50,236 nt of DNA, taken from the NCBI GenBank assembly GCA_944389965.1, contig CALXOI010000003.1:1-50236 (forward strand), given 5' to 3'. The position numbers and the translations under genes were made by a program. Position 1 is the stretch's first letter, and each line of letters starts with the position of its first letter. The notes beneath the pieces are model-generated. The model was not told the DNA's origin. It saw only the letters and a program-made list of their open reading frames with translations, and ran no database searches. Shown piece after piece: positions 1 through 8,506 of this stretch. The stretch is from an uncultured Treponema sp. (GTDB lineage Bacteria > Spirochaetota > Spirochaetia > Treponematales > Treponemataceae).

Positions 1-1145
1 TGCTGCGCCTTTACTTGTTCTGTTTTAACAGTCTGCATATCAGTGTTTAAGGATGATGCAAGTTTCTGTGCTTTTGTCATGTTTCGGTGTAGAATCCAGA
101 CACCTGCAGTAAGGATACTCAATGAACCAAACGTCAACAGAATTGTGGTAAATGCTGTTTTTTTTGCTGCGGATATAACTGATCCGTCAGTATGTACCAC
201 TTCCAATAGTAATCCTCTATGAATTGTCTCTTCAATGGAAAAAATATTTGATCCGGTATTTCGGTTTCGCATATGAGACCGGAGAGAAAGAATTGTTTTT
301 TCATCAGATAATTGAACAATTTCCATAGGAATTTGCCAGACAGGGGTTATCGGTACTTCAAAATTCCGGGGTTGGACAGAACCACCAAAAAGTACGTATG
401 AAAAATCCGGCCGGGAAAAGGCAGCTTCATTATAATCTGTCTGATTTGTGTATAACAATTCCCCGGTTCTTTCATCTATCAGGCGGAGGTCATACCGGTT
501 CTGTTCGGGAAAGCATTGTGCAACCAGACGGGGTAATAGTTTTTCTGATAATACAGCAGTATCAATAAGTGTTATCAGATAAAAGCCGGGATATTTTTCA
601 TTAAATGCCGATACAATCATTTCATTGCCCTGTTCGGAGGAGATGTACCAGATGGTTTCGTTCTTTTTTCTGTTTTGTACAAGCGGATGAAGAATTTCTG
701 TCAGATTCCGGGTTTGTATTGTCTGTTCCGACACAAAAGTATTTGTATCCCAGCGGAGTATTCTTGTTGTGTGATCCCCTGTATCAGATTCACTAACATC
801 CGGGTTCAGGTAAATATATATTCCGGAAAAAACAGATGATATTTGGGCATGTTTGTTCCAGAATTGTACAGCCTGAACAGCTGTTTCTACAGCGGATGCA
901 TTAACCGTAAGGTTTTCTGCATCCCGGACGACAGCTGCCTGAATCAATGACGGCAGCAAAAGCAGTTCGTCTTCCAGCAACAAAGCTGTTTCTGTTGTTT
1001 TGCGGGATGATTCTTCCTGCAGTTGTTTTATTTCAGAAGTATATTGGGTTTTGATAAAATTGATTTGAAACAATGTCAAAGTTATAACGGACAGAATCAG
1101 GATTAGTGGCAATACTAATTGTGAAAAATATTTTTTTTTTTTCAT
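1..1145 (-). CDS. Membrane-bound sensor protein, C-terminus beyond window
   Basis: A reading frame on the minus strand runs open from an ATG at 1145 to the window edge (381 codons, no stop). It starts MKKKKYF and has a hydrophobic segment at about residues 6-25, then an extracytoplasmic domain of about 310 residues, then a second membrane segment at about 337-355 (FTTILLTFGS...AGVWIL) and a charged cytoplasmic stretch (HRNMTKAQKLA). This is the layout of a Cache/PAS-like periplasmic sensor in a histidine kinase, a chemoreceptor or a cyclic-nucleotide enzyme. The output domain is off the window, so its class cannot be told. The four lysine codons after the start are a run of 12 A residues. A TATTAT box lies 6 bases before the start and an AAGGGA slightly further upstream. 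Confidence 0.8.
   Translation of the reverse strand, partial: MKKKKYFSQLVLPLILILSVITLTLFQINFIKTQYTSEIKQLQEESSRKTTETALLLEDELLLLPSLIQAAVVRDAENLTVNASAVETAVQAVQFWNKHAQISSVFSGIYIYLNPDVSESDTGDHTTRILRWDTNTFVSEQTIQTRNLTEILHPLVQNRKKNETIWYISSEQGNEMIVSAFNEKYPGFYLITLIDTAVLSEKLLPRLVAQCFPEQNRYDLRLIDERTGELLYTNQTDYNEAAFSRPDFSYVLFGGSVQPRNFEVPITPVWQIPMEIVQLSDEKTILSLRSHMRNRNTGSNIFSIEETIHRGLLLEVVHTDGSVISAAKKTAFTTILLTFGSLSILTAGVWILHRNMTKAQKLASSLNTDMQTVKTEQVKAQ
1131..1142. repeat. A12 homopolymer directly after a start codon
   Basis: On the minus strand, 12 consecutive A residues follow the ATG of the partial sensor gene and encode four lysines. With 12 As the gene is in frame; gain or loss of one base would stop translation early. 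Confidence 0.85.
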
Positions 1146-1313
1146 GGAAACATAATATCCCTTTTTGGGGAAAAAGGCTTCAGATTTATACTGGTATTTT
1201 GATTCTTTTAAGATACATTTAAAGTATCAGTTGTTCCGAAGAAGTATATTCAGATTGTCGGGCAGACAAAGAATCAAGCACGATAAATATTTAACTTTAT
1301 AAGGAGCGTTATT

Positions 1314-1718
1314 ATGAACGTAAAAAAGAATCTTGTTGCAGTTGTACTGTTGGTTGCCGTTGGAGTAGGCTCTGTTTTTGCAGCAACTCCAGTCTATCTT
1401 TCAACATCCGTAAAAGGATTGGGGACACCGATTATGCCGGTAACTGTAGATACTCCGCAGGAAATTATTGACTGGTTTGCTGATCATGGTATGGATACTG
1501 ATTCTGTAGGAACAACATTAGAATCAATGCCGGTCGCATACCGGAATAAGTTGCGGGATTTGTATGCAGATGATGATTATCAGGCGGAACTCCGGCAGCT
1601 TGCCGCAAATGTTTTAAAACCGTATCTATCTGAGGGTTCTGTGGAAACCGTTTCAACAACATACGGTCCGTTTACATGGACAGTTTCTTATAATAAAGAA
1701 ATTGATGAAGAACTGTAA
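1314..1718 (+). CDS. Small exported protein of unknown function
   Basis: The product is 134 residues. It begins MNVKKN followed by a hydrophobic run and a probable signal-peptidase I site near VFA-ATP (about residue 23-24), so it should be exported. The mature part is acidic, with no family that I recognise; it has a predicted helical middle and ends EIDEEL. The start is supported by AAGGAG 8 bases upstream. It is divergent from the sensor gene at 1-1145 and convergent with the response regulator at 1774. It could be a periplasmic partner of the neighbouring sensor, but that is only an inference from position. Confidence 0.75.
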   Translation: MNVKKNLVAVVLLVAVGVGSVFAATPVYLSTSVKGLGTPIMPVTVDTPQEIIDWFADHGMDTDSVGTTLESMPVAYRNKLRDLYADDDYQAELRQLAANVLKPYLSEGSVETVSTTYGPFTWTVSYNKEIDEEL

Positions 1719-1737
1719 CGGTATTTTGTAACGGTGG

Positions 1738-1780
1738 ATGTCCGGGCCCCGTTTCCTAGGGCTGCGGGCATTTTTATTTT
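1738..1780. terminator. Imperfect hairpin between convergent genes
   Basis: ATGTCCGGGCCC can pair imperfectly with GGGCTGCGGGCAT across a short loop, followed by TTTTTATTTTT. It sits between the stop of the exported protein and the stop of the response regulator, so it may serve the plus-strand gene. Confidence 0.5.
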
Positions 1781-2493
1781 TCAGAAAAAATGTAGCCGAC
1801 ATTTCTGACTGTTTCAATATAACCGCCGGGAACTTCCGGGGTTTTTAATTTTTTCCGGAGCCATGAAATGTGTGTGTAAACCGTACCAGAAGAAATCGCT
1901 TCGTCATATCCCCATACAGCTTCCATGAGTGTGTCTGTCTTTACTAAAGTTCCCCGGTGTTTTATCAGATACATTAACAGTTTGCACTCCATGAGTGAAA
2001 GGGGAACCGGTTCATCATTTTTCAACAGCTGGACTTTTCGGAATACCATCCGGAACGGACCAAAGGCGTAATCTTCTTCTCCGGTTAAATCAAGGGATTG
2101 GATGTTTCCGGAAAGACCGGATTGTGCTATTTTGCTTCTACGGAGAACCGCTTCTATCCGGGCGGTAAGTTCCGAAAATTCATAGGGTTTTGTTATATAG
2201 TCATCTGCACCGATTCTTAACCCGGAGACTTTATCTGCCAGTTCTGATTTTGCTGTTACAAATAAAGCGGGGGTTGTACCACCGGATCTCCGGAAATCAG
2301 AAATAATGTCGAACCCGCTTTTTCCCGGTAGCATAACATCAACAAGGAGCAGATCAAATGTTTCCGCTTTGAGTAAATCTGCGCCGTGGAGTCCGTCAGC
2401 AGCAGTAATAACGGTATATCCTTCTGCTTTCAACCGGTCAGAGAGCAGCAGGAGTTGGTTCTTGTTGTCTTCAATAATCAGGATTTTACTCAT
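1774..2493 (-). CDS. OmpR/PhoB-type response regulator
   Basis: The product is 239 residues with an N-terminal receiver domain (acidic pocket at E8-D9, phospho-acceptor D52 in VDVMLPG, and the K of the ITKPYEF motif) and a C-terminal winged-helix DNA-binding domain from about residue 140 (ending in the GYIETVRNVGYIF hairpin). MSKILIIEDN at 2493 is the natural receiver start; an in-frame upstream ATG at 2520 would add a cysteine-rich stub and is unlikely. No clear Shine-Dalgarno precedes it. It lies 187 bases downstream of phoR on the same strand but has no kinase of its own here. It could be co-transcribed with phoBR or answer to a kinase elsewhere. Confidence 0.9.
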   Translation of the reverse strand: MSKILIIEDNKNQLLLLSDRLKAEGYTVITAADGLHGADLLKAETFDLLLVDVMLPGKSGFDIISDFRRSGGTTPALFVTAKSELADKVSGLRIGADDYITKPYEFSELTARIEAVLRRSKIAQSGLSGNIQSLDLTGEEDYAFGPFRMVFRKVQLLKNDEPVPLSLMECKLLMYLIKHRGTLVKTDTLMEAVWGYDEAISSGTVYTHISWLRKKLKTPEVPGGYIETVRNVGYIFSEK

Positions 2494-2680
2494 ATAACAG
2501 GAACAACATTTATGCTGCAAAATTACAGTTGTTTTAAAATTAGTAGAAATTCCGCATGGCGGGAACGCAGAACAATACGGTACTTAGGAATATGTAGAAC
2601 TACCGGGATATGTTGTTTGCAGCCGTGGCTATTTATTACGTGGATTCCGGACAGGTACCAGGTAGGTTTTGTTGTTGCTG

Positions 2681-4618
2681 TTACAGAGTGTCCTGTTCTG
2701 CAGTTTCACGCTGTCCGGCTTGTGCCGTATCCTGCTGTTTCTGTTGTTCCGGCAACAGGTTTGTGGTTTGCAGCGGTATGGTAATTTCAAAGCAGGCTCC
2801 GGGTTTGCCATCCGGGCGGGCTGTAGCCCGGATATTTCCCCCGTGCAGTTCAATAATATGCCGTACAATTGACAAGCCTAATCCTGTTCCGCCTGTTTCC
2901 CGGCTTCTGCCTTTATCTATCCGGTAAAACCGCTCAAATATCCGTTTCCGGTATACTTCTGCAATTCCGGGGCCGTTATCTTCTATCTGTAGAAAAACCT
3001 GTGTTTCTGTTTTCTGGGCTGAAACAGTGACCAGTGCGTTGTCCGGGCAGTATTTTATGGCATTATCTACCAAATTAAATAGTGCTTGGGAAAAAAGTCC
3101 CGTATTCACCGATATTTTTATTGGTTCCTGTTCCGGTTGGAACCGGGCTGTCAGTTGTATATGTTTTGCTTCTGCGGGATGGGATAATGCCGCAAAAGTG
3201 TCATATACCAAAGACTGTAAGACAGCCGGTTGCGTTTCCAATGCAAAGCCTGTCTGTTCAAGCCGGGATAAAGTCAATAAATCTTCCAGAATGTGTATCA
3301 ATCGCTCCGATTGTTGTTCCATGATATCCAGAAAATGCCGGGCTGTTTCCGGTTCCTCTAAAGCTCCGTCTTGGAGTGTTTCTATAAAGCCCTTGATTGA
3401 AGTTATCGGAGTTTTTAATTCATGGGAAACATTTGCAACAAAATCTTTTCTGACCCGTTCCAGGCGTTTTAGGTGGGAAATATCTGTTATCACCAACAGA
3501 AATCGGTCCGTGCCCTGTGCTGAATTGTGGATTTTAACACAACGGACTAATACTGATCGGGGACTTGGACCGTGTTTTTCAGAGTCAGCATCTGAAACAA
3601 AGATTTGCGTTTCCAGTTCATTTTTTTCAATATTTTGGCAACTGATAATATCCTTCACAAAGGATATTATTTCTGTGTTTCTGACTACTGCAATCAGGGA
3701 ATTGTTATGGACGGTTTCAATATCTTCAATAGAAAAAAAATATCCGGCAGTATTGTTCATCTGCTGTATTTGAAGGTTGCTGTCGAAAACAATCAACGCT
3801 TCTGTAATACCTGAAAAAACAGATTGAAATTCATCCCTGCGGCAGGAAATTTCCTGAATATTGTTTTGAATGGTTTTTCCCATTCTACTGAATGTTTCTG
3901 ACAACTCGACAAATTCATATGGTGAACGGATTTCTGCGTTGTATTCAAAATTGCCGTTCTGATACTGACGGGCTGTTTTTTCCAGCTCTTTGAGTGGTTT
4001 CAAAATTTTCCCTGCAACGATAAATGAAATAACCAGTACAATTAGCAGGATAATGACGGCTGATAAAACGCTGTCCATTCTGAGCGATGATGAAAAAAAG
4101 ACATTTTTCCGTACCGGTATAGATAATCTGAGGGCAAGTTGCTGATTTTGGTAAATTATAGGGATAGCGTAATAAATAAGCAGTTCGCCTGAAGCAGAAC
4201 TTGCACGGATTGCGGTACTTTCCTGCCCGTTGAGTGCTCCCGCAATTTCAGACCGGGTTGCATGGTTTTCCAGACGTTCCGGTTCTGCATCAGAATCTCC
4301 TAGGACAGTTCCGTCCGAACCGATTACTGAAATTCTGAAACTGGGATCGTGGGATGCAATCTGTTTAACGAATTCGTCAATAGTTTTTTCTTCCGGAAGT
4401 AAGGGGTCTGGTGTCAGAACAAGGTTATTTTCACTGTATAACAGTTTTTCAATGGAAAATGCAAATGTCCGTAAATTTTGTTCTGTTTGGATAACGGCTG
4501 TTTTTTCCAGTGTGTTCAGACTGATAAAAATAAAAAAAATAAACCCGAAACATAAGGTTATCCCGTTTATCAAAAATAAATAAACAGGTGTCCGTAAGGA
4601 ATTTCGTTTAGTCACCAT
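2681..4618 (-). CDS. phoR: PhoR-like sensor histidine kinase
   Basis: This 645-residue membrane kinase should sense a periplasmic or phosphate-transport signal and phosphorylate the adjacent PhoB. In order: transmembrane segment at about 13-35, extracytoplasmic sensor of about 140 residues, second transmembrane segment near 185-205, HAMP, PAS (around FDSNLQIQQMNNTAG), HisKA with H399 in NVSHELKTP, and a HATPase domain with the N box (DNAIKY), DNGPG and GTGLGL motifs. The last 25 or so residues are a glutamine-rich tail. It overlaps phoB by 11 bases, which supports co-translation. Pairing with a PhoB-type regulator and the PAS-HisKA order support the PhoR name; another two-component identity cannot be excluded. 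Confidence 0.85.
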   Translation of the reverse strand: MVTKRNSLRTPVYLFLINGITLCFGFIFFIFISLNTLEKTAVIQTEQNLRTFAFSIEKLLYSENNLVLTPDPLLPEEKTIDEFVKQIASHDPSFRISVIGSDGTVLGDSDAEPERLENHATRSEIAGALNGQESTAIRASSASGELLIYYAIPIIYQNQQLALRLSIPVRKNVFFSSSLRMDSVLSAVIILLIVLVISFIVAGKILKPLKELEKTARQYQNGNFEYNAEIRSPYEFVELSETFSRMGKTIQNNIQEISCRRDEFQSVFSGITEALIVFDSNLQIQQMNNTAGYFFSIEDIETVHNNSLIAVVRNTEIISFVKDIISCQNIEKNELETQIFVSDADSEKHGPSPRSVLVRCVKIHNSAQGTDRFLLVITDISHLKRLERVRKDFVANVSHELKTPITSIKGFIETLQDGALEEPETARHFLDIMEQQSERLIHILEDLLTLSRLEQTGFALETQPAVLQSLVYDTFAALSHPAEAKHIQLTARFQPEQEPIKISVNTGLFSQALFNLVDNAIKYCPDNALVTVSAQKTETQVFLQIEDNGPGIAEVYRKRIFERFYRIDKGRSRETGGTGLGLSIVRHIIELHGGNIRATARPDGKPGACFEITIPLQTTNLLPEQQKQQDTAQAGQRETAEQDTL

Positions 4619-5348
4619 TTGTTTCTGTATCTTCTGTCATCCGGTACCCGACACCCCGGACTGTTTCTATTATGTTCTGTACAGATGTATTGTGTCCAGC
4701 CTCTGCCAGTTTTTTTCTTATACTGAGAATTTGTACATCGATGGAACGTTCTGTCACCGGGTAAGATTCCCCTTTTATTTCATTGATAATATGCTGCCGG
4801 GCAAAAACCCTGCCGGGGTGCCGGGCGAGCAGCAACAGGATTGCAAATTCCGTTGCGGAAAAAATAACCGGAGTTCCATTCAATGTTACTTCAAATTTTT
4901 CAGGAATAATTTGAAGACCGTGGATATTAACTGTAGAACGGTTGGAATTGCCGAAATCTGTAGATTCTTTTTCTAGCAGTCTGGATGTTCTCCGCAGTAC
5001 ATTTTTTATCCGGGCAACTAACACTTTTGGTGAAAATGGCTTTGTGATGTAATCATCCGCACCCAGTTCCAGTCCGGAAATAACGTCTGTGTCTTCTGTC
5101 CTTGCGGTTGCCATAATAATGGGGATTGCCGCAGTTGTTTTATCATTCCGCAGAATGCGGCAAATATCAAACCCGCTCATATCCGGCAGCATAAGATCCA
5201 GAACAATTAAGTCAGGAGTTTCTGTCCGGGCAAATTCCAGCGCTTTAACTCCGTTGGGAGCCGTTATAACAGAAAAGCCTTCTTTTTGAAGGTTGTATTT
5301 TATCAACTCAAGAATAGGCAGTTCATCATCAACAACAAGTATGTTCAT
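4608..5348 (-). CDS. phoB: PhoB-like phosphate response regulator
   Basis: The product is 246 residues: receiver domain with D7-D8 pocket and phospho-acceptor D51 (VLDLMLPD), the ITKPFSP lysine motif, and a winged-helix effector from about residue 140 ending ETVRGVGYRM. PhoB proteins activate phosphate-starvation genes. It is first in the pair with phoR, which begins inside its last codons. Upstream there is no Shine-Dalgarno; instead a TAGAAT box ends 6 bases before the ATG, so the mRNA may be leaderless. Direct repeats further upstream suggest autoregulation. Confidence 0.87.
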   Translation of the reverse strand: MNILVVDDELPILELIKYNLQKEGFSVITAPNGVKALEFARTETPDLIVLDLMLPDMSGFDICRILRNDKTTAAIPIIMATARTEDTDVISGLELGADDYITKPFSPKVLVARIKNVLRRTSRLLEKESTDFGNSNRSTVNIHGLQIIPEKFEVTLNGTPVIFSATEFAILLLLARHPGRVFARQHIINEIKGESYPVTERSIDVQILSIRKKLAEAGHNTSVQNIIETVRGVGYRMTEDTETNGD

Positions 5349-5414
5349 AAGCTTATTCTACTGTGAATTTTTTGGAATGTGTACTGTTTTACTTTATTTT
5401 AACTTTTATTTACA
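5349..5414 (-). promoter_or_regulatory. phoB promoter with possible Pho-box repeats
   Basis: Read on the minus strand, a TAGAAT -10 box lies 6 bases before the phoB ATG, with a weak TACACA -35 about 17 bases upstream. Immediately upstream sit three similar T/A-rich units (on the plus strand TTTTAC, TTTTAAC, ATTTAC) spaced about 10-11 bases apart, at roughly 5387-5413. Tandem 11-base direct repeats replacing a poor -35 are the usual layout of PhoB-activated promoters. The match is visual only. Confidence 0.4.
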
Positions 5415-5751
5415 AAATTTTATCCGTGTTTTAACACAAATTGAATAATACTCCGGTTATCCGGTACCGGTTGCATTCTGTTGATTTCCTGCGGCACGGT
5501 CTCCGTCACAGTTTTACAGATTAACCACTGCGTCTGGAATTGCTGCGGTAGTAATATCCACCGGTGAAAAACGCTGTATCCGGCGGATAAATCCGACCCG
5601 GCTGGTACGGTGCTATTATATCAGATAACCAAGAGAAAGTATGTTTTTATTACAGGTTGCCGGTTCCTTTTTATACCGCATTTTTATCTGGGCGGCTTAT
5701 TTGCCGGCATACCCTTTATTTTTCTCTAGGCTGGATGTATACTTATAGATA
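5415..5751. other. Intergenic stretch between divergent phoB and OLD gene
   Basis: No convincing ORF or RNA gene is visible. The stretch is rich in CCGG words and contains short open frames on both strands that look like chance. At its right end a TATACT box lies 8 bases before the OLD-family start codon, with no Shine-Dalgarno. Confidence 0.5.
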
Positions 5752-7287
5752 ATGATATTGGAAACAAAAGTCCGTATCCCTTTTCTATGGGGAAAATCCA
5801 CGTTTATAAAAACAAATTGGGCTCAAGTAAACCTGATTGTTGGTCCAAACGGTTCAGGAAAAACACTTCTGGCAGAAGAACTCGCTGTACAGTTTTCAAA
5901 TGCCGGAAACAGGATATTTTTTGTAAAGTCTGACCGGACGGATCAGGAAAAAATGTTGTCGGTATTAAAAAATAATGAATTTGTCCGGGAAAAAATAGAA
6001 ACAGTGTTGTCCGGAATGTTTGGGAAATCCATTAAATTTGAAGAAAATCCGGATGGAACGTTTATTCCGATTGTAATCAATAAAAACCGTAATATAGAGT
6101 ACAATTTAAAAGAAGGAGAATGTCACGGATTAAAAGAAATCCTTACGTTGCTGGTTGCCTTGTACAGTACTTCATCCGGTTGTCTTTTTTTTGACGAACC
6201 GGAACTGCATTTGCATCCCCAGTTTCAGCTGTTTTTTATGAATGAAATCCGCAGGGCTGCAGCGGAAAACCCGGAACGAATTTTTTTTCTGATAACACAT
6301 TCCCCGTTTTTTATTGATTTGCGGTTTCCGGAAGATTTAACCGGTGTTGTGGTGTGCCACAGTAACCGGATTCCAACCCATATTGAACAGCTTTCCCAGG
6401 ATGATGAACAATTATTCCGCCGTTTTCTGCCCCGGTTCAATACGTATCATAAACAGTTTTTCTTTTCTGATAATCAAATCTTTGTCGAAGGATATACTGA
6501 CCAGCAGATTTTTTCTCGTTTGCTGGATATGCTGGAAAACCGGTATGATTCCATTGGGACGGGAATTATTGACGTGGGTGGCAAAGATGAACTGGGGGTT
6601 TTTTGTAAAGTGTGTTCCCTTTTGGGAACTGATGGCAGGATTATCGCAGACCTTGATTCTTTGTTCCGGGGGAAGCTCCGGGATGTTGTTTGTGCTGATT
6701 CCCGGGCTTCTGTCTGGCTGGAAAAGCAGGCCGAAAAACAGAAACCGTTTTACCGGCAGCTCTTTTCTGAAAAAGTCATCCGGCAGGGAATTACGCTGGA
6801 AATGCTGGTAAGCCGGTTGGAATCTTTCCTCATTGAAATAGGAACGGCAATCGGGAATAGTTCTGCGCCGGTAACCGCAAAAGTAACTTTGTTGCGGGAA
6901 AAAATCTGTGCTCTTTTTGATAAGTATGAAAAGGTTGAAGATATTGATACGTTTAAAACAGTTGTGTTGCAAGGTATCATGTTGTTAGGATCAGAGTTGT
7001 CTCCGGCATTAACAGCAGAGCAGGCAGCATTATTGTCGTCAGTAAAAAATCTGGCAGCATTGATTTTTGCCGCAGCGGAAGCAGTCCGGGTGTATATTTT
7101 ACCCCGGGGGTGCATAGAACATTATTATACCCGGAATCATGTGTCTTATATGCCGGTAACTGCCAAAGACCGGTTGTTCCACACAGAACGTAAATATCTT
7201 TCAACAGCAAAAGCCGGGCAAATTAAAGAAGCATATACGGAACTGATCAATTTACTTGAACAAGTATGCATGAAGTCCGTGATATAG
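5752..7287 (+). CDS. OLD-family ATPase with Toprim nuclease domain
   Basis: The product is 511 residues. An ABC/SMC-like ATPase half carries Walker A (GPNGSGKT, 31-38), Walker B (LFFDEPELHLHP, from about 145) and a switch histidine in ITHSPFF (181-187). The second half has Toprim features: the conserved glutamate in FVEGYTD (E246), a GGKDE turn (277-281) and an acidic pair in ADLDSL (D300, D302). Family members are DNA nucleases, several of which act in phage defence (OLD, GajA, Septu-like), but some are housekeeping. No UvrD-like partner (GajB) or HNH partner is next to it, so it would be a stand-alone class 1 type. The last 100 residues match nothing I recognise. The start has no ribosome site and may be leaderless. 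Confidence 0.82.
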   Translation: MILETKVRIPFLWGKSTFIKTNWAQVNLIVGPNGSGKTLLAEELAVQFSNAGNRIFFVKSDRTDQEKMLSVLKNNEFVREKIETVLSGMFGKSIKFEENPDGTFIPIVINKNRNIEYNLKEGECHGLKEILTLLVALYSTSSGCLFFDEPELHLHPQFQLFFMNEIRRAAAENPERIFFLITHSPFFIDLRFPEDLTGVVVCHSNRIPTHIEQLSQDDEQLFRRFLPRFNTYHKQFFFSDNQIFVEGYTDQQIFSRLLDMLENRYDSIGTGIIDVGGKDELGVFCKVCSLLGTDGRIIADLDSLFRGKLRDVVCADSRASVWLEKQAEKQKPFYRQLFSEKVIRQGITLEMLVSRLESFLIEIGTAIGNSSAPVTAKVTLLREKICALFDKYEKVEDIDTFKTVVLQGIMLLGSELSPALTAEQAALLSSVKNLAALIFAAAEAVRVYILPRGCIEHYYTRNHVSYMPVTAKDRLFHTERKYLSTAKAGQIKEAYTELINLLEQVCMKSVI

Positions 7288-7293
7288 CCTCTC

Positions 7294-7322
7294 TTGCTCC
7301 AGTTATTCTTTTTTCCTATAAT
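7294..7322 (+). promoter_or_regulatory. Promoter of permease-SDR-pepF-tcdA operon
   Basis: TTGCTC and TATAAT are separated by 17 bases in the 70-base gap after the OLD-family gene. This suggests the following operon has its own promoter and is not simply read through from the nuclease gene. Confidence 0.55.
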
Positions 7323-7357
7323 ATCGAAAAATATTGATATTTAATAAGGAAACAGGC

Positions 7358-8506
7358 ATGAAATTTTCATTGAACTATCTGTGGCGGTGGATTAAACAGG
7401 AAAGCGTGTTTTCCATTATATTTTGTCTGACTCTTATTTCTCTTTTTTTTGTTCCGCCATCCCCTGTTTATTTATCCTATATTGATTGGAATACGATTTT
7501 TATTCTGTTTGCGCTGATGACGGTTGTTGCAGGTTTTTCTTCCTGCGGTCTTTTCAGCAGGCTGGGAACAGTTGTCTGCCGGGCGGCTTCCGGAGACCGG
7601 ACTTTGGCAGCAGTCCTTATATATTTATGTTTTTTTACCAGTATGCTGATAACGAATGACGTGGCATTACTCACATTTGTGCCTTTTTCGGTTGCCCTGT
7701 TGGGAACAGAACGGAAGAATTTATTGATTCGGGTTATTGTATTGCAGACTATTGCGGCAAATACCGGCAGTATGTTGACACCTATCGGTAATCCCCAGAA
7801 TCTGTTTCTGTTTGCCCAGATGTCTGTTTCTTTGGGAATGTTTTTGCTGATTATGCTGCCGCTGACGGCTGCTGCTGGAATTATTCTTGCCGTTACCGTT
7901 TTCATCTGTATCCCAAAGTCTTCCGGTACAATTGCAGCGGATACTGTCTGCCGGAATTCCGCCGGAAATGCGGTTCCGGTAAGAAAAGCTCTGGTATATG
8001 GGCTGCTTTTTTTACTTTCATTGGGATCTGTACTTCATGTGATTCCGGCATATGTTACCGCAGGGATAATTTTTCTGTTTACGGTTATATTTGACCGTTC
8101 CAGTTTGCGGAACGTAGATTTTATGTTGCTGCTTACATTTATCTGTTTTTTTATTTTTACCGGAAACATTGCGGAAATTGAACCGGTACGGGTTTTCCTG
8201 CAGGAAAAAATTTCCGGGGCAGATTTTCCTGCTGCAGTAATTGTCAGCCAGGTTATCAGTAATGTACCTGCAACGCTGATGTTGTTTCCGTTTTCCGGTA
8301 ATATTACGGAACTGCTTTTGGGGGTTAATACCGGCGGGTTGGGTTCTTTGGTTGCATCTTTGGCGAGTCTGATTTCTTTTAAATTATATGCTAAGACAAA
8401 GGATGCAGACAGTGGGGCTTTTTTCCGGTTTTTTACACTATTGAATGTGATTTTTCTGTTGTTGTTGATTTTATTCAAAATTTTTATTTACCGGGAGATA
8501 CTATGA
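7358..8506 (+). CDS. ArsB/SLC13-type anion permease
   Basis: A 382-residue polytopic membrane protein with about ten hydrophobic segments. The conserved loop ITNDVALLTFVPF and the NTGSMLTPIGNPQN motif are typical of the ion-transporter superfamily that includes ArsB, NhaD and citrate/dicarboxylate carriers. The substrate cannot be assigned from the sequence. The ATG at 7358 is chosen because AAGGA precedes it by 8 bases; a TTG at 7334 is in frame but unsupported. Its stop overlaps the next start (ATGA), so it is translationally coupled to the SDR gene. Confidence 0.85.
   Translation: MKFSLNYLWRWIKQESVFSIIFCLTLISLFFVPPSPVYLSYIDWNTIFILFALMTVVAGFSSCGLFSRLGTVVCRAASGDRTLAAVLIYLCFFTSMLITNDVALLTFVPFSVALLGTERKNLLIRVIVLQTIAANTGSMLTPIGNPQNLFLFAQMSVSLGMFLLIMLPLTAAAGIILAVTVFICIPKSSGTIAADTVCRNSAGNAVPVRKALVYGLLFLLSLGSVLHVIPAYVTAGIIFLFTVIFDRSSLRNVDFMLLLTFICFFIFTGNIAEIEPVRVFLQEKISGADFPAAVIVSQVISNVPATLMLFPFSGNITELLLGVNTGGLGSLVASLASLISFKLYAKTKDADSGAFFRFFTLLNVIFLLLLILFKIFIYREIL

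Noticed and set aside
605..796. Plus-strand ORFs within 1-1145
   Set aside because: They are shadows of the long open minus-strand sensor frame and have no ribosome site or recognisable content.
3027..3773. 248-codon plus-strand ORF opposite phoR
   Set aside because: It is antisense to conserved kinase motifs, and its translation is cysteine/serine-rich shadow sequence.
7477..7905. Minus-strand ORF opposite the anion permease
   Set aside because: It is a mirror of a hydrophobic membrane protein with no independent support.
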